DNA of 27,851 bases from an uncultured Lachnospiraceae bacterium (lineage in GTDB: Bacteria > Bacillota > Clostridia > Lachnospirales > Lachnospiraceae), in contig CAJTTZ010000024.1 of the NCBI GenBank assembly GCA_910579505.1, positions 1 to 27,851 of the forward strand, read 5' to 3'. This document shows positions 1-7,270 of this stretch, in pieces (the stretch's first letter is position 1; the number at the start of each line of letters is the position of its first letter). The notes under the pieces were generated by a model, which saw nothing but the letters and a program-made list of their open reading frames with translations, was not told where the DNA came from and ran no database searches. The position numbers were made by a program, and so were the translations under genes.

Positions 1-171
1 ATGACGGAGGAGATAAAGAAGGAGCTTGTGTCCCGCCTCGTGGCATGGGCGAAACAGGACGGCAGATTCAGAACCTATCTTGCGCTTGCCGCAATCTTTG
101 CATTGCTTGTATATTACCATAGCATCGGGAAAAAAATGTGCGTAGAATGGGAGGAGGTTTACGGGGACTAA
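1..171 (+). CDS. Small putative single-pass membrane protein (56 aa; may be a 3' fragment)
   Basis: The reading frame is open from the first base of the window to a TAA at 169-171. It begins with ATG, but the sequence upstream is not available, so this could be a complete 56-residue protein or the end of a longer one. A charged, amphipathic N-terminal part (about residues 1-25, rich in E and K) is followed by one hydrophobic segment (about 27-43, YLALAAIFALLVYYH) and a short charged tail. This looks like a small single-span membrane protein or a C-terminal anchor. I do not recognise a family. It converges on the minus-strand phosphatase gene, with a hairpin between them. Confidence 0.5.
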   Translation: MTEEIKKELVSRLVAWAKQDGRFRTYLALAAIFALLVYYHSIGKKMCVEWEEVYGD

Positions 172-199
172 GAAGCACTGTAGTATTTTTCAATAAATA

Positions 200-255
200 C
201 CGCCGTCAAATGCAGCGCCAGAACAGGAGCAAAAAATCGGCGCTGCACTCGGCGG
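200..255. terminator. Inverted repeat between convergent genes, possible bidirectional terminator
   Basis: A perfect 9-bp inverted repeat (TGCAGCGCC at 211-219, GGCGCTGCA at 239-247) is nested inside an outer pair (CCGCCG at 200-205, CGGCGG at 250-255), with a 19-nt loop. It sits between the end of the plus-strand small ORF and the end of the minus-strand phosphatase gene. No strong T-tract follows directly on either strand, so termination is an inference from position and GC-rich pairing. Confidence 0.4.
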
Positions 256-283
256 CATGAATTTTTGAAAACCCTTCTTGCCC

Positions 284-850
284 TTACAGCAACTGCTCCA
301 GCAGCCGCTCCATATTCTCCCTGTGCGGCACAATAATCTCTAAATCCACCTCCGGGTGAACACGGACATAGTCGGTAAGCATATCCATCAGATTATCCCC
401 GGATTCCATATAATCATCAATGATCACTTCGTCACTGAATCCCAGCCGTTTTAAAATCATTGCCGACACAACGCCGGTACGGTCCTTCCCCGCCGTGCAG
501 AAATACATTACATTGGAATCCGCGTTCATAATCGTGTCGATAATCTCTTCCATTTTTTCATCCACCATTTGCCGGTACACCTCATGCAAATGTTCCCGCG
601 ACTTCGGCGGATCGCCCCCGCCTGTGACCGGGAGATGAAAATATCTGAAACCGTTCTCCTCTTTCAAGCCGCACGGTTTTCTGGCAACCTCTTCCTCCGA
701 CCGCAAATCTACAATTGTAGTTATATTGTGCTCCAACAGCCACCGAATTTCCTCGTCAGACAAGTTCTCCGGGAAATCGCTTCGGATATACCGCATTTCG
801 CCTGTCGGCAAAAAACGCGAATTTCTTGTTGATTTTAAGATGGAACGCAT
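284..850 (-). CDS. Tyrosine-protein phosphatase (Y_phosphatase3 / IphP-like)
   Basis: The 188-residue protein carries the protein-tyrosine phosphatase P-loop CTAGKDR (C118 to R124). C118 would be the nucleophile and R124 the phosphate-binding residue. An upstream motif TTIVDLRSE (44-52) is typical of the bacterial IphP/LipA-like family, whose usual length is similar or somewhat longer. It probably dephosphorylates phosphotyrosine or small phosphoesters in the cytoplasm; there is no signal peptide. The start at 850 is preferred over a longer in-frame start at 928 because AGGGGG lies seven bases upstream and the extra N-terminus has no family character. The start lies 16 bases inside the end of the upstream nucleoside phosphorylase gene, which suggests co-translation. 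It appears to be the last gene of the minus-strand run. Confidence 0.87.
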   Translation of the reverse strand: MRSILKSTRNSRFLPTGEMRYIRSDFPENLSDEEIRWLLEHNITTIVDLRSEEEVARKPCGLKEENGFRYFHLPVTGGGDPPKSREHLHEVYRQMVDEKMEEIIDTIMNADSNVMYFCTAGKDRTGVVSAMILKRLGFSDEVIIDDYMESGDNLMDMLTDYVRVHPEVDLEIIVPHRENMERLLEQLL

Positions 851-1605
851 GTAACAACCCCCTTCGCTAACGCAACTCCCTGTTCCGCCAGCCGATACCT
901 CATTTCTTCCGTCATATGCCATTCCCATTTCGGAGAATCCGAATCTACCGGGTGTATGTCAGAAACCATCAGAAGAGCAACCGCCTTTAAACCAAGATAC
1001 CGCGCCACGCTAAAGACAGCGGATGTTTCCATATCTACGCCAACAGCGCCTTTTTCCCGCCACAACTGTTCTTTACGAAAAGTCTGGCGATATACGGCAT
1101 CCGTTGTCACTATGGGATGACTGCTTACACTAAATTCGAATGTTGCTTTATTCAGCAAATCAACATCCGGGTATGCGGTTTCAATGGACTCGTAGTAATG
1201 AAGGGATGTCCCTTCCTCCACGAAAGCCTTTTCAGGTGCAATGACCTCACCAACACGAACCTTCCCGTCATAGGCTCCGCACATTCCAACGGCAATGATA
1301 TTCTTTACGCCCAAAGCCGCAAGCGTCTCCACCGTATCTGCCGCCTGTGGAGCGCCGCGACCGCCATCCAGAAAACATAGCTGTAAATCCCTGATTTCCC
1401 AGACGGGACAGCTATTGAGAAACCGAGGAAATGGTTCTGCCATTTTTTCCGCATGATAACGTTTTGCGAGATAGTCTGCCCCTTTGCCAAAAAAGAACAC
1501 AACTGCCGTTTCGGGCAAATGTAACTGGCACGCACAATGTGCGCTTTGTATATGCTCTGCTGCCGTAATAACCGGCTTCGAGTTATCGACAGGTAAGCGC
1601 CACAT
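835..1605 (-). CDS. Nucleoside phosphorylase, PNP/UDP family (copy 1)
   Basis: This 256-residue protein has the PNP_UDP_1 fold signatures: a phosphate/base-site stretch VGMCGAYDG (106-114), EEGTSLHYY (130-138), and VDMETSAVF (190-198), where M192 and E193 match the ribose-binding Met-Glu of uridine and purine nucleoside phosphorylases. It should cleave a nucleoside with phosphate to a base and (deoxy)ribose-1-phosphate in the cytoplasm. The base specificity cannot be read from the sequence. The start at 1605 is chosen because GGAGGAG lies five bases upstream; a longer frame to 1686 would overlap the MFS gene. It lies 70 bases after the MFS gene and overlaps the phosphatase start. A second family member of the same length lies at 4530-5300, but the two are clearly diverged, so this is not a recent duplication. 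Confidence 0.85.
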   Translation of the reverse strand: MWRLPVDNSKPVITAAEHIQSAHCACQLHLPETAVVFFFGKGADYLAKRYHAEKMAEPFPRFLNSCPVWEIRDLQLCFLDGGRGAPQAADTVETLAALGVKNIIAVGMCGAYDGKVRVGEVIAPEKAFVEEGTSLHYYESIETAYPDVDLLNKATFEFSVSSHPIVTTDAVYRQTFRKEQLWREKGAVGVDMETSAVFSVARYLGLKAVALLMVSDIHPVDSDSPKWEWHMTEEMRYRLAEQGVALAKGVVTCVPS

Positions 1606-1675
1606 AGAAACTCCTCCATATATTTTCAATTGATTCTGGCTGTTTTTATAACATAAATCTAATTTCTTTCTCCGC

Positions 1676-2962
1676 CTATATTTCATTCATATATCTGCTT
1701 GAAACCACAATCACATCCGTCAGTACAAAGCCCGCCGCGCAAAACGCAAAAAGCCATGCGATTCCATACGCATTCAAAATAATACCCGAAATCAGCGAAG
1801 CCAGAGGAATAAAACCTTGAACCGCCACACCAATCAGACTCATAACCTTACCGAGATTATCTTTGTCTACCGTAAGAAGCACCGCCGTATGCGCAGGGAT
1901 ATTTACCTCACAGCATATCATTGCAAGAAAAATCGAGAAGATACAGAAGCATATGATAAACCCGTTTAGGGAAACACCTTTTTGTACAAAGAAAAAATAT
2001 GCTATGGCAATTAATATCATTACGCCGCTAAGTATGGTAAGCCATATTTTTAGGGCTTTTCCGCACTTGTCTTTCTGCTCCCTTTTACTTATCATAATAG
2101 CGGTAACTGCGGATGCAATCCCTCCGCAAATACTAAATATGGACAGCCACATCTCCGGGGTTACTATGTGATCAAACAAATACCCCTGCGCACCTCGTAT
2201 ATCTGTTTTCACAAAATAAGGAGTAATGTTTCCATTGATTGGCGTCACGAAAAAATTAAGCAGCGTAAACATGAGCAAAACCATAAACAGACTTTTCTGC
2301 CCGTAAAGATAAACAAAGCCCTCCTTCATATTGCAAAAAGTTCTTCCAAGCGTTAATGGCTGCTCCTTTTTTCTGTAATTATATTTTATGAACATTTCCG
2401 ACAAGCCGGATACAAGGTAGCATATCCCGGTAATCGTAAATAAAAGATATACTGGCAGCAGCGCATAGAGTATTCCCGCCAGCAAAACACCTACTATTCC
2501 CTGAATACTGTTCATCGCACTGAAATACGACTGGGCTTTCTGAAGCTGCGCCCTGTCAACGATATCCGGCAGCAGGGAACTAGAAGCAGGGTTAAAAATC
2601 CCGCCTATTATATTTCCAAATATGCCCATGACAAACAAAATGACAAGACCACTATTTATATTGTTTTCCGAAAGAAATAATCCGAGTGTTGCCAGAAGAA
2701 TCAGCGCGCCCTTCATATAATCACAGATAAACATGATTCTGGCTTTATGGCATTGATCGCTTATAACGCCGCCAAAAAGTGATGTGATGAGATATACGAT
2801 ACTACAGACAGCAAGATAAATCCCCTGCAATGCCGCGTTATTATCCGTAATTTCCAATATGTAGAAACCTACGGTAAAACTATAGAACAGAGAACCTACA
2901 TTGGTCACCAACGCCCCGAAGAATACAAGCGCAAAGTTTGTATTTTTAAAAACACTGTTCAT
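1676..2962 (-). CDS. MFS transporter, probable drug/metabolite exporter
   Basis: The 428-residue protein is strongly hydrophobic throughout, with about twelve predicted membrane spans. It resembles the MFS_3/EntS-Mef-like exporters: the N-terminal span region is followed by a cytoplasmic loop containing GGVISDQCHKARIM (about 64-77), which corresponds to MFS motif A (GxxxDrxgrr). A proton-driven export role is likely; the substrate is unknown. The start has AAAGGA about eight bases upstream. It begins four bases after the stop of the small antitoxin-like gene, so it is probably co-transcribed with the PIN module and translated with it. The gene and the toxin module look more AT-rich than the phosphorylase and ABC genes, compatible with separate acquisition. 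Confidence 0.85.
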   Translation of the reverse strand: MNSVFKNTNFALVFFGALVTNVGSLFYSFTVGFYILEITDNNAALQGIYLAVCSIVYLITSLFGGVISDQCHKARIMFICDYMKGALILLATLGLFLSENNINSGLVILFVMGIFGNIIGGIFNPASSSLLPDIVDRAQLQKAQSYFSAMNSIQGIVGVLLAGILYALLPVYLLFTITGICYLVSGLSEMFIKYNYRKKEQPLTLGRTFCNMKEGFVYLYGQKSLFMVLLMFTLLNFFVTPINGNITPYFVKTDIRGAQGYLFDHIVTPEMWLSIFSICGGIASAVTAIMISKREQKDKCGKALKIWLTILSGVMILIAIAYFFFVQKGVSLNGFIICFCIFSIFLAMICCEVNIPAHTAVLLTVDKDNLGKVMSLIGVAVQGFIPLASLISGIILNAYGIAWLFAFCAAGFVLTDVIVVSSRYMNEI

Positions 2963-2965
2963 AAT

Positions 2966-3181
2966 TTAATCCTTTTTACAAAACGGATTTTCTTTCGAAT
3001 AAGCAACCGCCGCCTCATTAAACTCATCAGAACTCATATTATGAAACCAATCCCTCTGCCAATTGGTATAATCAAATTTTTCTCTATTAATCACGGCAAT
3101 AAAACGTTCTGTTTCCACTACTCCCAATTTTTCCAGTAAACAATGAATCCCTCTGTTCATAATTTCAATATCACTAACCAT
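2966..3181 (-). CDS. Putative antitoxin partner of PIN-domain toxin (71 aa)
   Basis: A short protein with the pattern ETERFI(A)xINREKFDYTxWQ (about 23-42), which I recognise from small conserved proteins encoded next to PIN-domain proteins in several phyla. They are usually annotated as hypothetical. The gene starts eight bases inside the end of the PIN gene and has a strong Shine-Dalgarno site (GGAAGGAG, six bases before ATG). The overlap, order and size fit the antitoxin of a type II module, although no DNA-binding domain is obvious by eye. The stop lies four bases before the MFS start. Antitoxin function is inference from context. Confidence 0.65.
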   Translation of the reverse strand: MVSDIEIMNRGIHCLLEKLGVVETERFIAVINREKFDYTNWQRDWFHNMSSDEFNEAAVAYSKENPFCKKD

Positions 3182-3623
3182 TTAATTCTCCTTCCAATTT
3201 TCTAACAAAGTCTATAGGGTTTAACATCTGAATCTCGTCTGTATGATATTTCAGCAATCTGTCATCCGTTGTAAGAAAGCAATCACAAGATGAATAAATT
3301 GCACAAGCAACATGATAAGCATCTTTAATTTTAATTCCAGTTTTTATTATTTCTTCTGCTTTGGACTTTATTACATCGCTTTTATCAATATCTATATGTT
3401 CGCAACTATTCCTCTGTATAAATTCACTAATTGCTATTCTTTTTGTCTCATATGGATTCTGACTGTTTTCGTACCACAAAACATAAGAAGTTACTAAATC
3501 CAATTTCTTTTTCTTCACCAAATCCTGTATATATAATTTTGCCTGTGTCTCCAATGAGATACGTATTTGTGTCTGATCATCATATGGACGATTAAAACAA
3601 CAATTATCTAAATATATTTTCAT
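3174..3623 (-). CDS. PIN-domain protein, putative VapC-like RNase toxin
   Basis: The 149-residue protein has the acidic set expected of a PIN-domain ribonuclease: D6 in the opening strand (KIYLDNCCFNRP), E52, D101 (KIKDAYHVACA), and D120/D121 (LTTDDRLLK). PIN domains cleave RNA with divalent metal ions, and many act as toxins. The N-terminal LDNCCFNRPYDDQ pattern defines a subgroup commonly paired with a small partner such as the gene that follows. The start has GAGGTG four to five bases upstream. A promoter (TTGTAA-N17-TATAAT on the minus strand) lies just upstream and overlaps the end of the aminoglycoside nucleotidyltransferase gene, so the module can be expressed independently. The local sequence is AT-rich. 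Confidence 0.78.
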   Translation of the reverse strand: MKIYLDNCCFNRPYDDQTQIRISLETQAKLYIQDLVKKKKLDLVTSYVLWYENSQNPYETKRIAISEFIQRNSCEHIDIDKSDVIKSKAEEIIKTGIKIKDAYHVACAIYSSCDCFLTTDDRLLKYHTDEIQMLNPIDFVRKLEGELNG

Positions 3624-3643
3624 GCTTCACCTCTTTTTTGTTT

Positions 3644-3672
3644 ATTATATACTGCCATACTCACATTTACAA
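3644..3672 (-). promoter_or_regulatory. Sigma-A-type promoter of the PIN toxin-antitoxin module
   Basis: On the minus strand, TTGTAA (3672 to 3667) and a perfect TATAAT (3649 to 3644) are separated by 17 bases. The predicted start is near 3637, about 14 bases before the PIN start codon. The -35 element overlaps the stop codon of the upstream gene. Confidence 0.6.
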
Positions 3673-4533
3673 CAATATCCTCTCAGCCCCCTGCCGCACC
3701 CATTCCAGAAACTGTCGCGCTCCCTTCCCCTCTTTCTCATTATATTCCCATCCCAGTTTCTCCCCGACAAACCGCGCCGTGTTTTCAAACAGCTCACACA
3801 TACGAAAAACTGCCGCCCACGCGTGATCCACATCGCCGTCAAAATAAGTCGATAAAAGCATCGGCCATTCTTCCTCCGAAAGCCATTGACACAAGTATTT
3901 TGACGATTTCCCGGTGCTCACCGACCATCCCGTCAAAATGCCGACCTTCCAATTTAACATCGTGATAAGCTGCGGTCTGACGCAGTAATTTGTCATATCC
4001 TGCACATAAGGAATTTCCTTTCGCCACAATCCTTTTGCAATATTATTGGTACACCACCAAAACTCATTGCAAGCCGCCAGATATTGTTCTTTGGTCGGCT
4101 TTTTCACCCAATACTGACGGTCCGTCGCCGCCTCGATCTCAGGCAATATATTTTCTTTATCCAGCAAAATTTTGCAGAGTTTATCTTCCTTGACGCGCTG
4201 TAACGCGCAGCCTTCTGACTGTATGGTCAAGTCAATCCGAACGCCGTCCGCAAACTGCATCAAATAACCGTAGGAATTTTTCTTATCGCTCGGATAATTC
4301 GGATTTTCATCGGGATACTGCATATAAAGAATCTCTCCGAACACCCGGATCCAGTCTTTGTCCTCTATAAAGCTCTGCGTCTCCTCCACCACATAGACGA
4401 TATCATAATCCTGAAACATGTCTTTTGGGACGTTTTCGTTTGTTCTGGATCCGTTCATATAAACGGCCTTAATTCGATCATCGTTTTTTGCCACCTCCAA
4501 AATAAGGTTATACATTTCATTTTCTGTTCTCAT
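3667..4533 (-). CDS. Aminoglycoside 6-adenylyltransferase-like protein (ANT(6)/AadE family)
   Basis: The 288-residue protein has the length and motifs of streptomycin adenylyltransferases of the ANT(6) family. They are MNGSRTN (26-32), which carries the nucleotidyltransferase Gly-Ser, and FQDYDIVYVV (40-49), with metal-binding aspartates D42 and D44. A later segment, FWWCTNNIAKGLWRKEIPY, and the region around MLNWKVG also fit the family. Members transfer AMP to the 6-OH of streptomycin, but many chromosomal relatives do not confer resistance, so the real substrate is open. The ATG overlaps the stop of the nucleoside phosphorylase (ATGA at 4530-4533), with GGAGGTG five bases upstream, so the two are translationally coupled. 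It appears to be the end of the ABC operon. Confidence 0.85.
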   Translation of the reverse strand: MRTENEMYNLILEVAKNDDRIKAVYMNGSRTNENVPKDMFQDYDIVYVVEETQSFIEDKDWIRVFGEILYMQYPDENPNYPSDKKNSYGYLMQFADGVRIDLTIQSEGCALQRVKEDKLCKILLDKENILPEIEAATDRQYWVKKPTKEQYLAACNEFWWCTNNIAKGLWRKEIPYVQDMTNYCVRPQLITMLNWKVGILTGWSVSTGKSSKYLCQWLSEEEWPMLLSTYFDGDVDHAWAAVFRMCELFENTARFVGEKLGWEYNEKEGKGARQFLEWVRQGAERILL

Positions 4534-5300
4534 GCCTGCACCTCCGTTACCGCCTGCATTGCAATTTTCATAGCTGCCGCGAAAAAATCATTTCCCCAAT
4601 TCCTGATATCGTGCGCATCAACATCCGCCAGCGAATCTGCAGTAAAAAGCACCTGTCCAAACAGGACGCCTCTCATTTTTGCACACGCTGCCATAGAAGC
4701 ACACTCCATTTCTACCACCGAATAGCCTTCCGATTTCCGATATTGTACCATTTCTTTTGTTTCCCGGTAAAAGCCGTCCGTTGTCCATGTTTTACAAGTC
4801 TTATAACTTAGCTCCGCCTTCTCCAAAACGCCGCATATTGCTTTGACGGGCGCAGCATCCAATACAAGCTCCCGTGACGGCGGCAAATAATGATAGGACG
4901 TCCCTTCCTGTCTGAGCGCCGCTGTAGGGACAAAAAACGATCCTTCTGTATCTTCCACCAACGCCCCGCAGCATCCCGCCGCGATAATTTCTTCCACACC
5001 CCCTGCGATTAACTGCTCCATAATCTGTACAGCGCCCGCTCCGCCGAGCGGCGCCTGTACAAATGCAATCTCAACATGGTTGATTTTTGTCTTATAAACA
5101 TAAAAGTCCTTCGTGACACTCACGAATTTTCCGACAATTTCGCAATGATTCTGCGCCACAAAATTGTCTATTTCCGGTTCCATAAAAAGCATGACCGCTT
5201 TCCGTGGAAAATGATAATCTGAATGATGCCCCGGCATAATTACCGCACTTTGTTCCGTATCAAACTCTAAGATGGGTATTTCGTTTTTAGATACTGCCAT
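4530..5300 (-). CDS. Nucleoside phosphorylase, PNP/UDP family (copy 2)
   Basis: The 256-residue protein contains AAGCCGAL (107-114), QEGTSYHY (131-138) and VVEMECASM (195-203). The last holds the Met-Glu pair that binds ribose in uridine/purine nucleoside phosphorylases. It should be a cytoplasmic phosphorolytic enzyme with unresolved base specificity. The start has AAAGGGA about seven bases upstream. It begins 29 bases after the last ABC gene and overlaps the nucleotidyltransferase by four bases, so it is very probably in the ABC operon. Its N-terminal 40 residues differ from those of the other phosphorylase in this window, and the two appear to be distant paralogues. Confidence 0.85.
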   Translation of the reverse strand: MAVSKNEIPILEFDTEQSAVIMPGHHSDYHFPRKAVMLFMEPEIDNFVAQNHCEIVGKFVSVTKDFYVYKTKINHVEIAFVQAPLGGAGAVQIMEQLIAGGVEEIIAAGCCGALVEDTEGSFFVPTAALRQEGTSYHYLPPSRELVLDAAPVKAICGVLEKAELSYKTCKTWTTDGFYRETKEMVQYRKSEGYSVVEMECASMAACAKMRGVLFGQVLFTADSLADVDAHDIRNWGNDFFAAAMKIAMQAVTEVQA

Positions 5301-5329
5301 ATCTGTTTCCCTTTTTCACATCATTTTTT

Positions 5330-7159
5330 CTACACCGTTCGCGCATACCGCGACACATCCGCGTACAGCCCCGCCTGCATCTTCCACATAGCCGCATATT
5401 TCCCACCCTTGGAAAGTAACTGCTCGTGTGTGCCGGACTCCACAATCCGTCCGTTCTCCATCATATAAATGCAGTCCGCGTCCCGCACGGTGGACAGTCT
5501 GTGGGATATGAAAATAACGGTCTTGTCCTTCGCAATCTCGTTTAACTCCTGATTCAGCCGATACTCCGCCAGCGGGTCAAGGGCGCTGCTCGGCTCGTCC
5601 ATGATAATCAGATTCTGTCTGCGGTAGAGCGTGCGGGCGATTGCCACCTTCTGCGCCTCGCCGCCCGAAAGGTTCACCCCGTCCTTCTCAAATTCCGTCG
5701 TGAGCGGCGTCTCAATCTGGTAGGAAAGTCTGTTGTCTTCCAGCGTAAAATGCGCGTCAAACAGCGCCTGTTCCACGTCGTAACTCTCCTCCCGGCTGCC
5801 GTCTTCCACATCCATCAGCACATTTTCCTTAAGGCTTGCCGCATATATTTTAAAATCCTGAAAAACGGAACCGACGCTTCGCCGGTAAGCCATGAGCTGA
5901 TAATCCCGGATGTCAGTTCCATGATAACATATTTTTCCTCGGTTGGGGTCATACAATCGCAGCAATAGCTTCACCAGCGTTGTCTTGCCGGAGCCGTTGT
6001 AACCCACCAACGCAATCTTCTGTCCCGGCTCGACGGTAAACGTCACATCCTTTAACACAGACTGCCCGGGAAGATAGCCAAAGTCCACATGCTCCACCGA
6101 AAGAGCTCCGCCGCCCTCTGGCACAGGCTTTTCCGCCGTTGAAACAATTGTCGGCTCCATCTGTAAAAACTCCCTAATTCGATAAATGTATGCCGAATTT
6201 TCCGCCGCCGTCTTGCAGCTGTCTATCAAAGATTTCGTGCCATTGCCTATCCGAAAAATGCAGGAACGGCTTGTGACAAGCTGCGCTCCCGACAGCACGC
6301 GCGAAACGAGCATCTGATAGAGAAGAATGAACCAGACCGCGCCCTCCTTCACAACCCGCGACAGGAGAACCCTGTGAACCAGACCATATAAAAATAATTG
6401 GCTTCCATATTTTTTATTTACCGAACGTATATTATAGTTTGATTCTTCATAATCTCCCCGGCACTTGCTTTTCATCGGCTGATACAGCCGCAGTTCCCCG
6501 GCATAGTCAGACAGATAAAATACCCTGTTTCCATATTCCCGTTTCTGCTCATAGGACAGCCGCTCCATCCGCGCCGCCACCGACTTTTTGCTTTCCTGTG
6601 CCACGCAGAACAGTTCAAAGGGAAGCAAAACCGCGGCGACGAGCAGCGCAATCGGATTGACATAGACACAGAAAAACATCGAACACAATATGCTGACCAG
6701 CGACCCCACGGCAGTATAGATAAAATTCAGATATCTGTCTATGCAGCGGTCCGTCTCCTCCGTCGCCAGAATAAATGTCTCATAAAAATCCTTGTCATCA
6801 TAGCAGGACAAGTCAATCTCTTTTGCCTTCTCATATATTTCCATGCGGAATGCCTGATACAATATCTGCTTATTTCTGGGAAGCGCATAGTGGTGATAAA
6901 GCCCGTAAGGAACCGTGAAAAATCCGAAAAATGCGATTAAATACCCCATACAAGTCAAAATTTTTCCAAAACCTTCTCCCTGTTCCACAGCCGTCAGCAC
7001 ATAGTTGACCATCCATACAAATTCTATAAAAATGGAAATCTGTATTTCGACGCTCTCAAACAGATGAAATGCCATAAATCCCGGCGTCTTTTGAAAACAG
7101 AATTTCGTAAGATACCACTGCTGCGCCGCCGTCTGCCGCCATGTCAAGGAGTCTTTCAT
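5330..7159 (-). CDS. ABC exporter half-transporter, type A copy 2 (permease-ATPase)
   Basis: The 609-residue protein has an N-terminal transmembrane domain (about 1-340) and a C-terminal ATPase domain: Walker A GYNGSGKT (386-393), Q-loop VFQDF (Q434), signature LSGGE (497-501), Walker B LIIMDE with E522, D-loop SALD and switch H553. All catalytic residues look intact. It aligns without gaps to the protein at 9067-10869. By hand count about 27 of 259 residues differ in the ATPase part and about 111 of 340 in the membrane part. It carries nine extra C-terminal residues. The start at 7159 matches the paralogue's start; a longer frame to 7186 would absorb the shared ribosome site AAAGGAA. It probably forms a heterodimer with the type B protein encoded just upstream. 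No peptidase domain is present, and the substrate is unknown. Confidence 0.88.
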   Translation of the reverse strand: MKDSLTWRQTAAQQWYLTKFCFQKTPGFMAFHLFESVEIQISIFIEFVWMVNYVLTAVEQGEGFGKILTCMGYLIAFFGFFTVPYGLYHHYALPRNKQILYQAFRMEIYEKAKEIDLSCYDDKDFYETFILATEETDRCIDRYLNFIYTAVGSLVSILCSMFFCVYVNPIALLVAAVLLPFELFCVAQESKKSVAARMERLSYEQKREYGNRVFYLSDYAGELRLYQPMKSKCRGDYEESNYNIRSVNKKYGSQLFLYGLVHRVLLSRVVKEGAVWFILLYQMLVSRVLSGAQLVTSRSCIFRIGNGTKSLIDSCKTAAENSAYIYRIREFLQMEPTIVSTAEKPVPEGGGALSVEHVDFGYLPGQSVLKDVTFTVEPGQKIALVGYNGSGKTTLVKLLLRLYDPNRGKICYHGTDIRDYQLMAYRRSVGSVFQDFKIYAASLKENVLMDVEDGSREESYDVEQALFDAHFTLEDNRLSYQIETPLTTEFEKDGVNLSGGEAQKVAIARTLYRRQNLIIMDEPSSALDPLAEYRLNQELNEIAKDKTVIFISHRLSTVRDADCIYMMENGRIVESGTHEQLLSKGGKYAAMWKMQAGLYADVSRYARTV

Positions 7160-7270
7160 ATGTGATCCAATTCCTTTCCACTTCACAAATTAAGTATTTT
7201 TCGTTTTGTTCTTATGTCTTTAATTCTTTGCCGGTTAAGCTGTACAATCGCTTCCGACACACTTTTCACA

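Noticed and set aside
850..928. N-terminal extension of the tyrosine phosphatase
   Set aside because: It lies within the end of the phosphorylase gene and lacks a ribosome site, whereas the start at 850 has AGGGGG.
7212..7262. A 16-residue GTG-started peptide on the minus strand between two ABC genes, as a possible exported peptide
   Set aside because: It has no convincing ribosome site, no leader-peptide features and no repeat near the first ABC unit.
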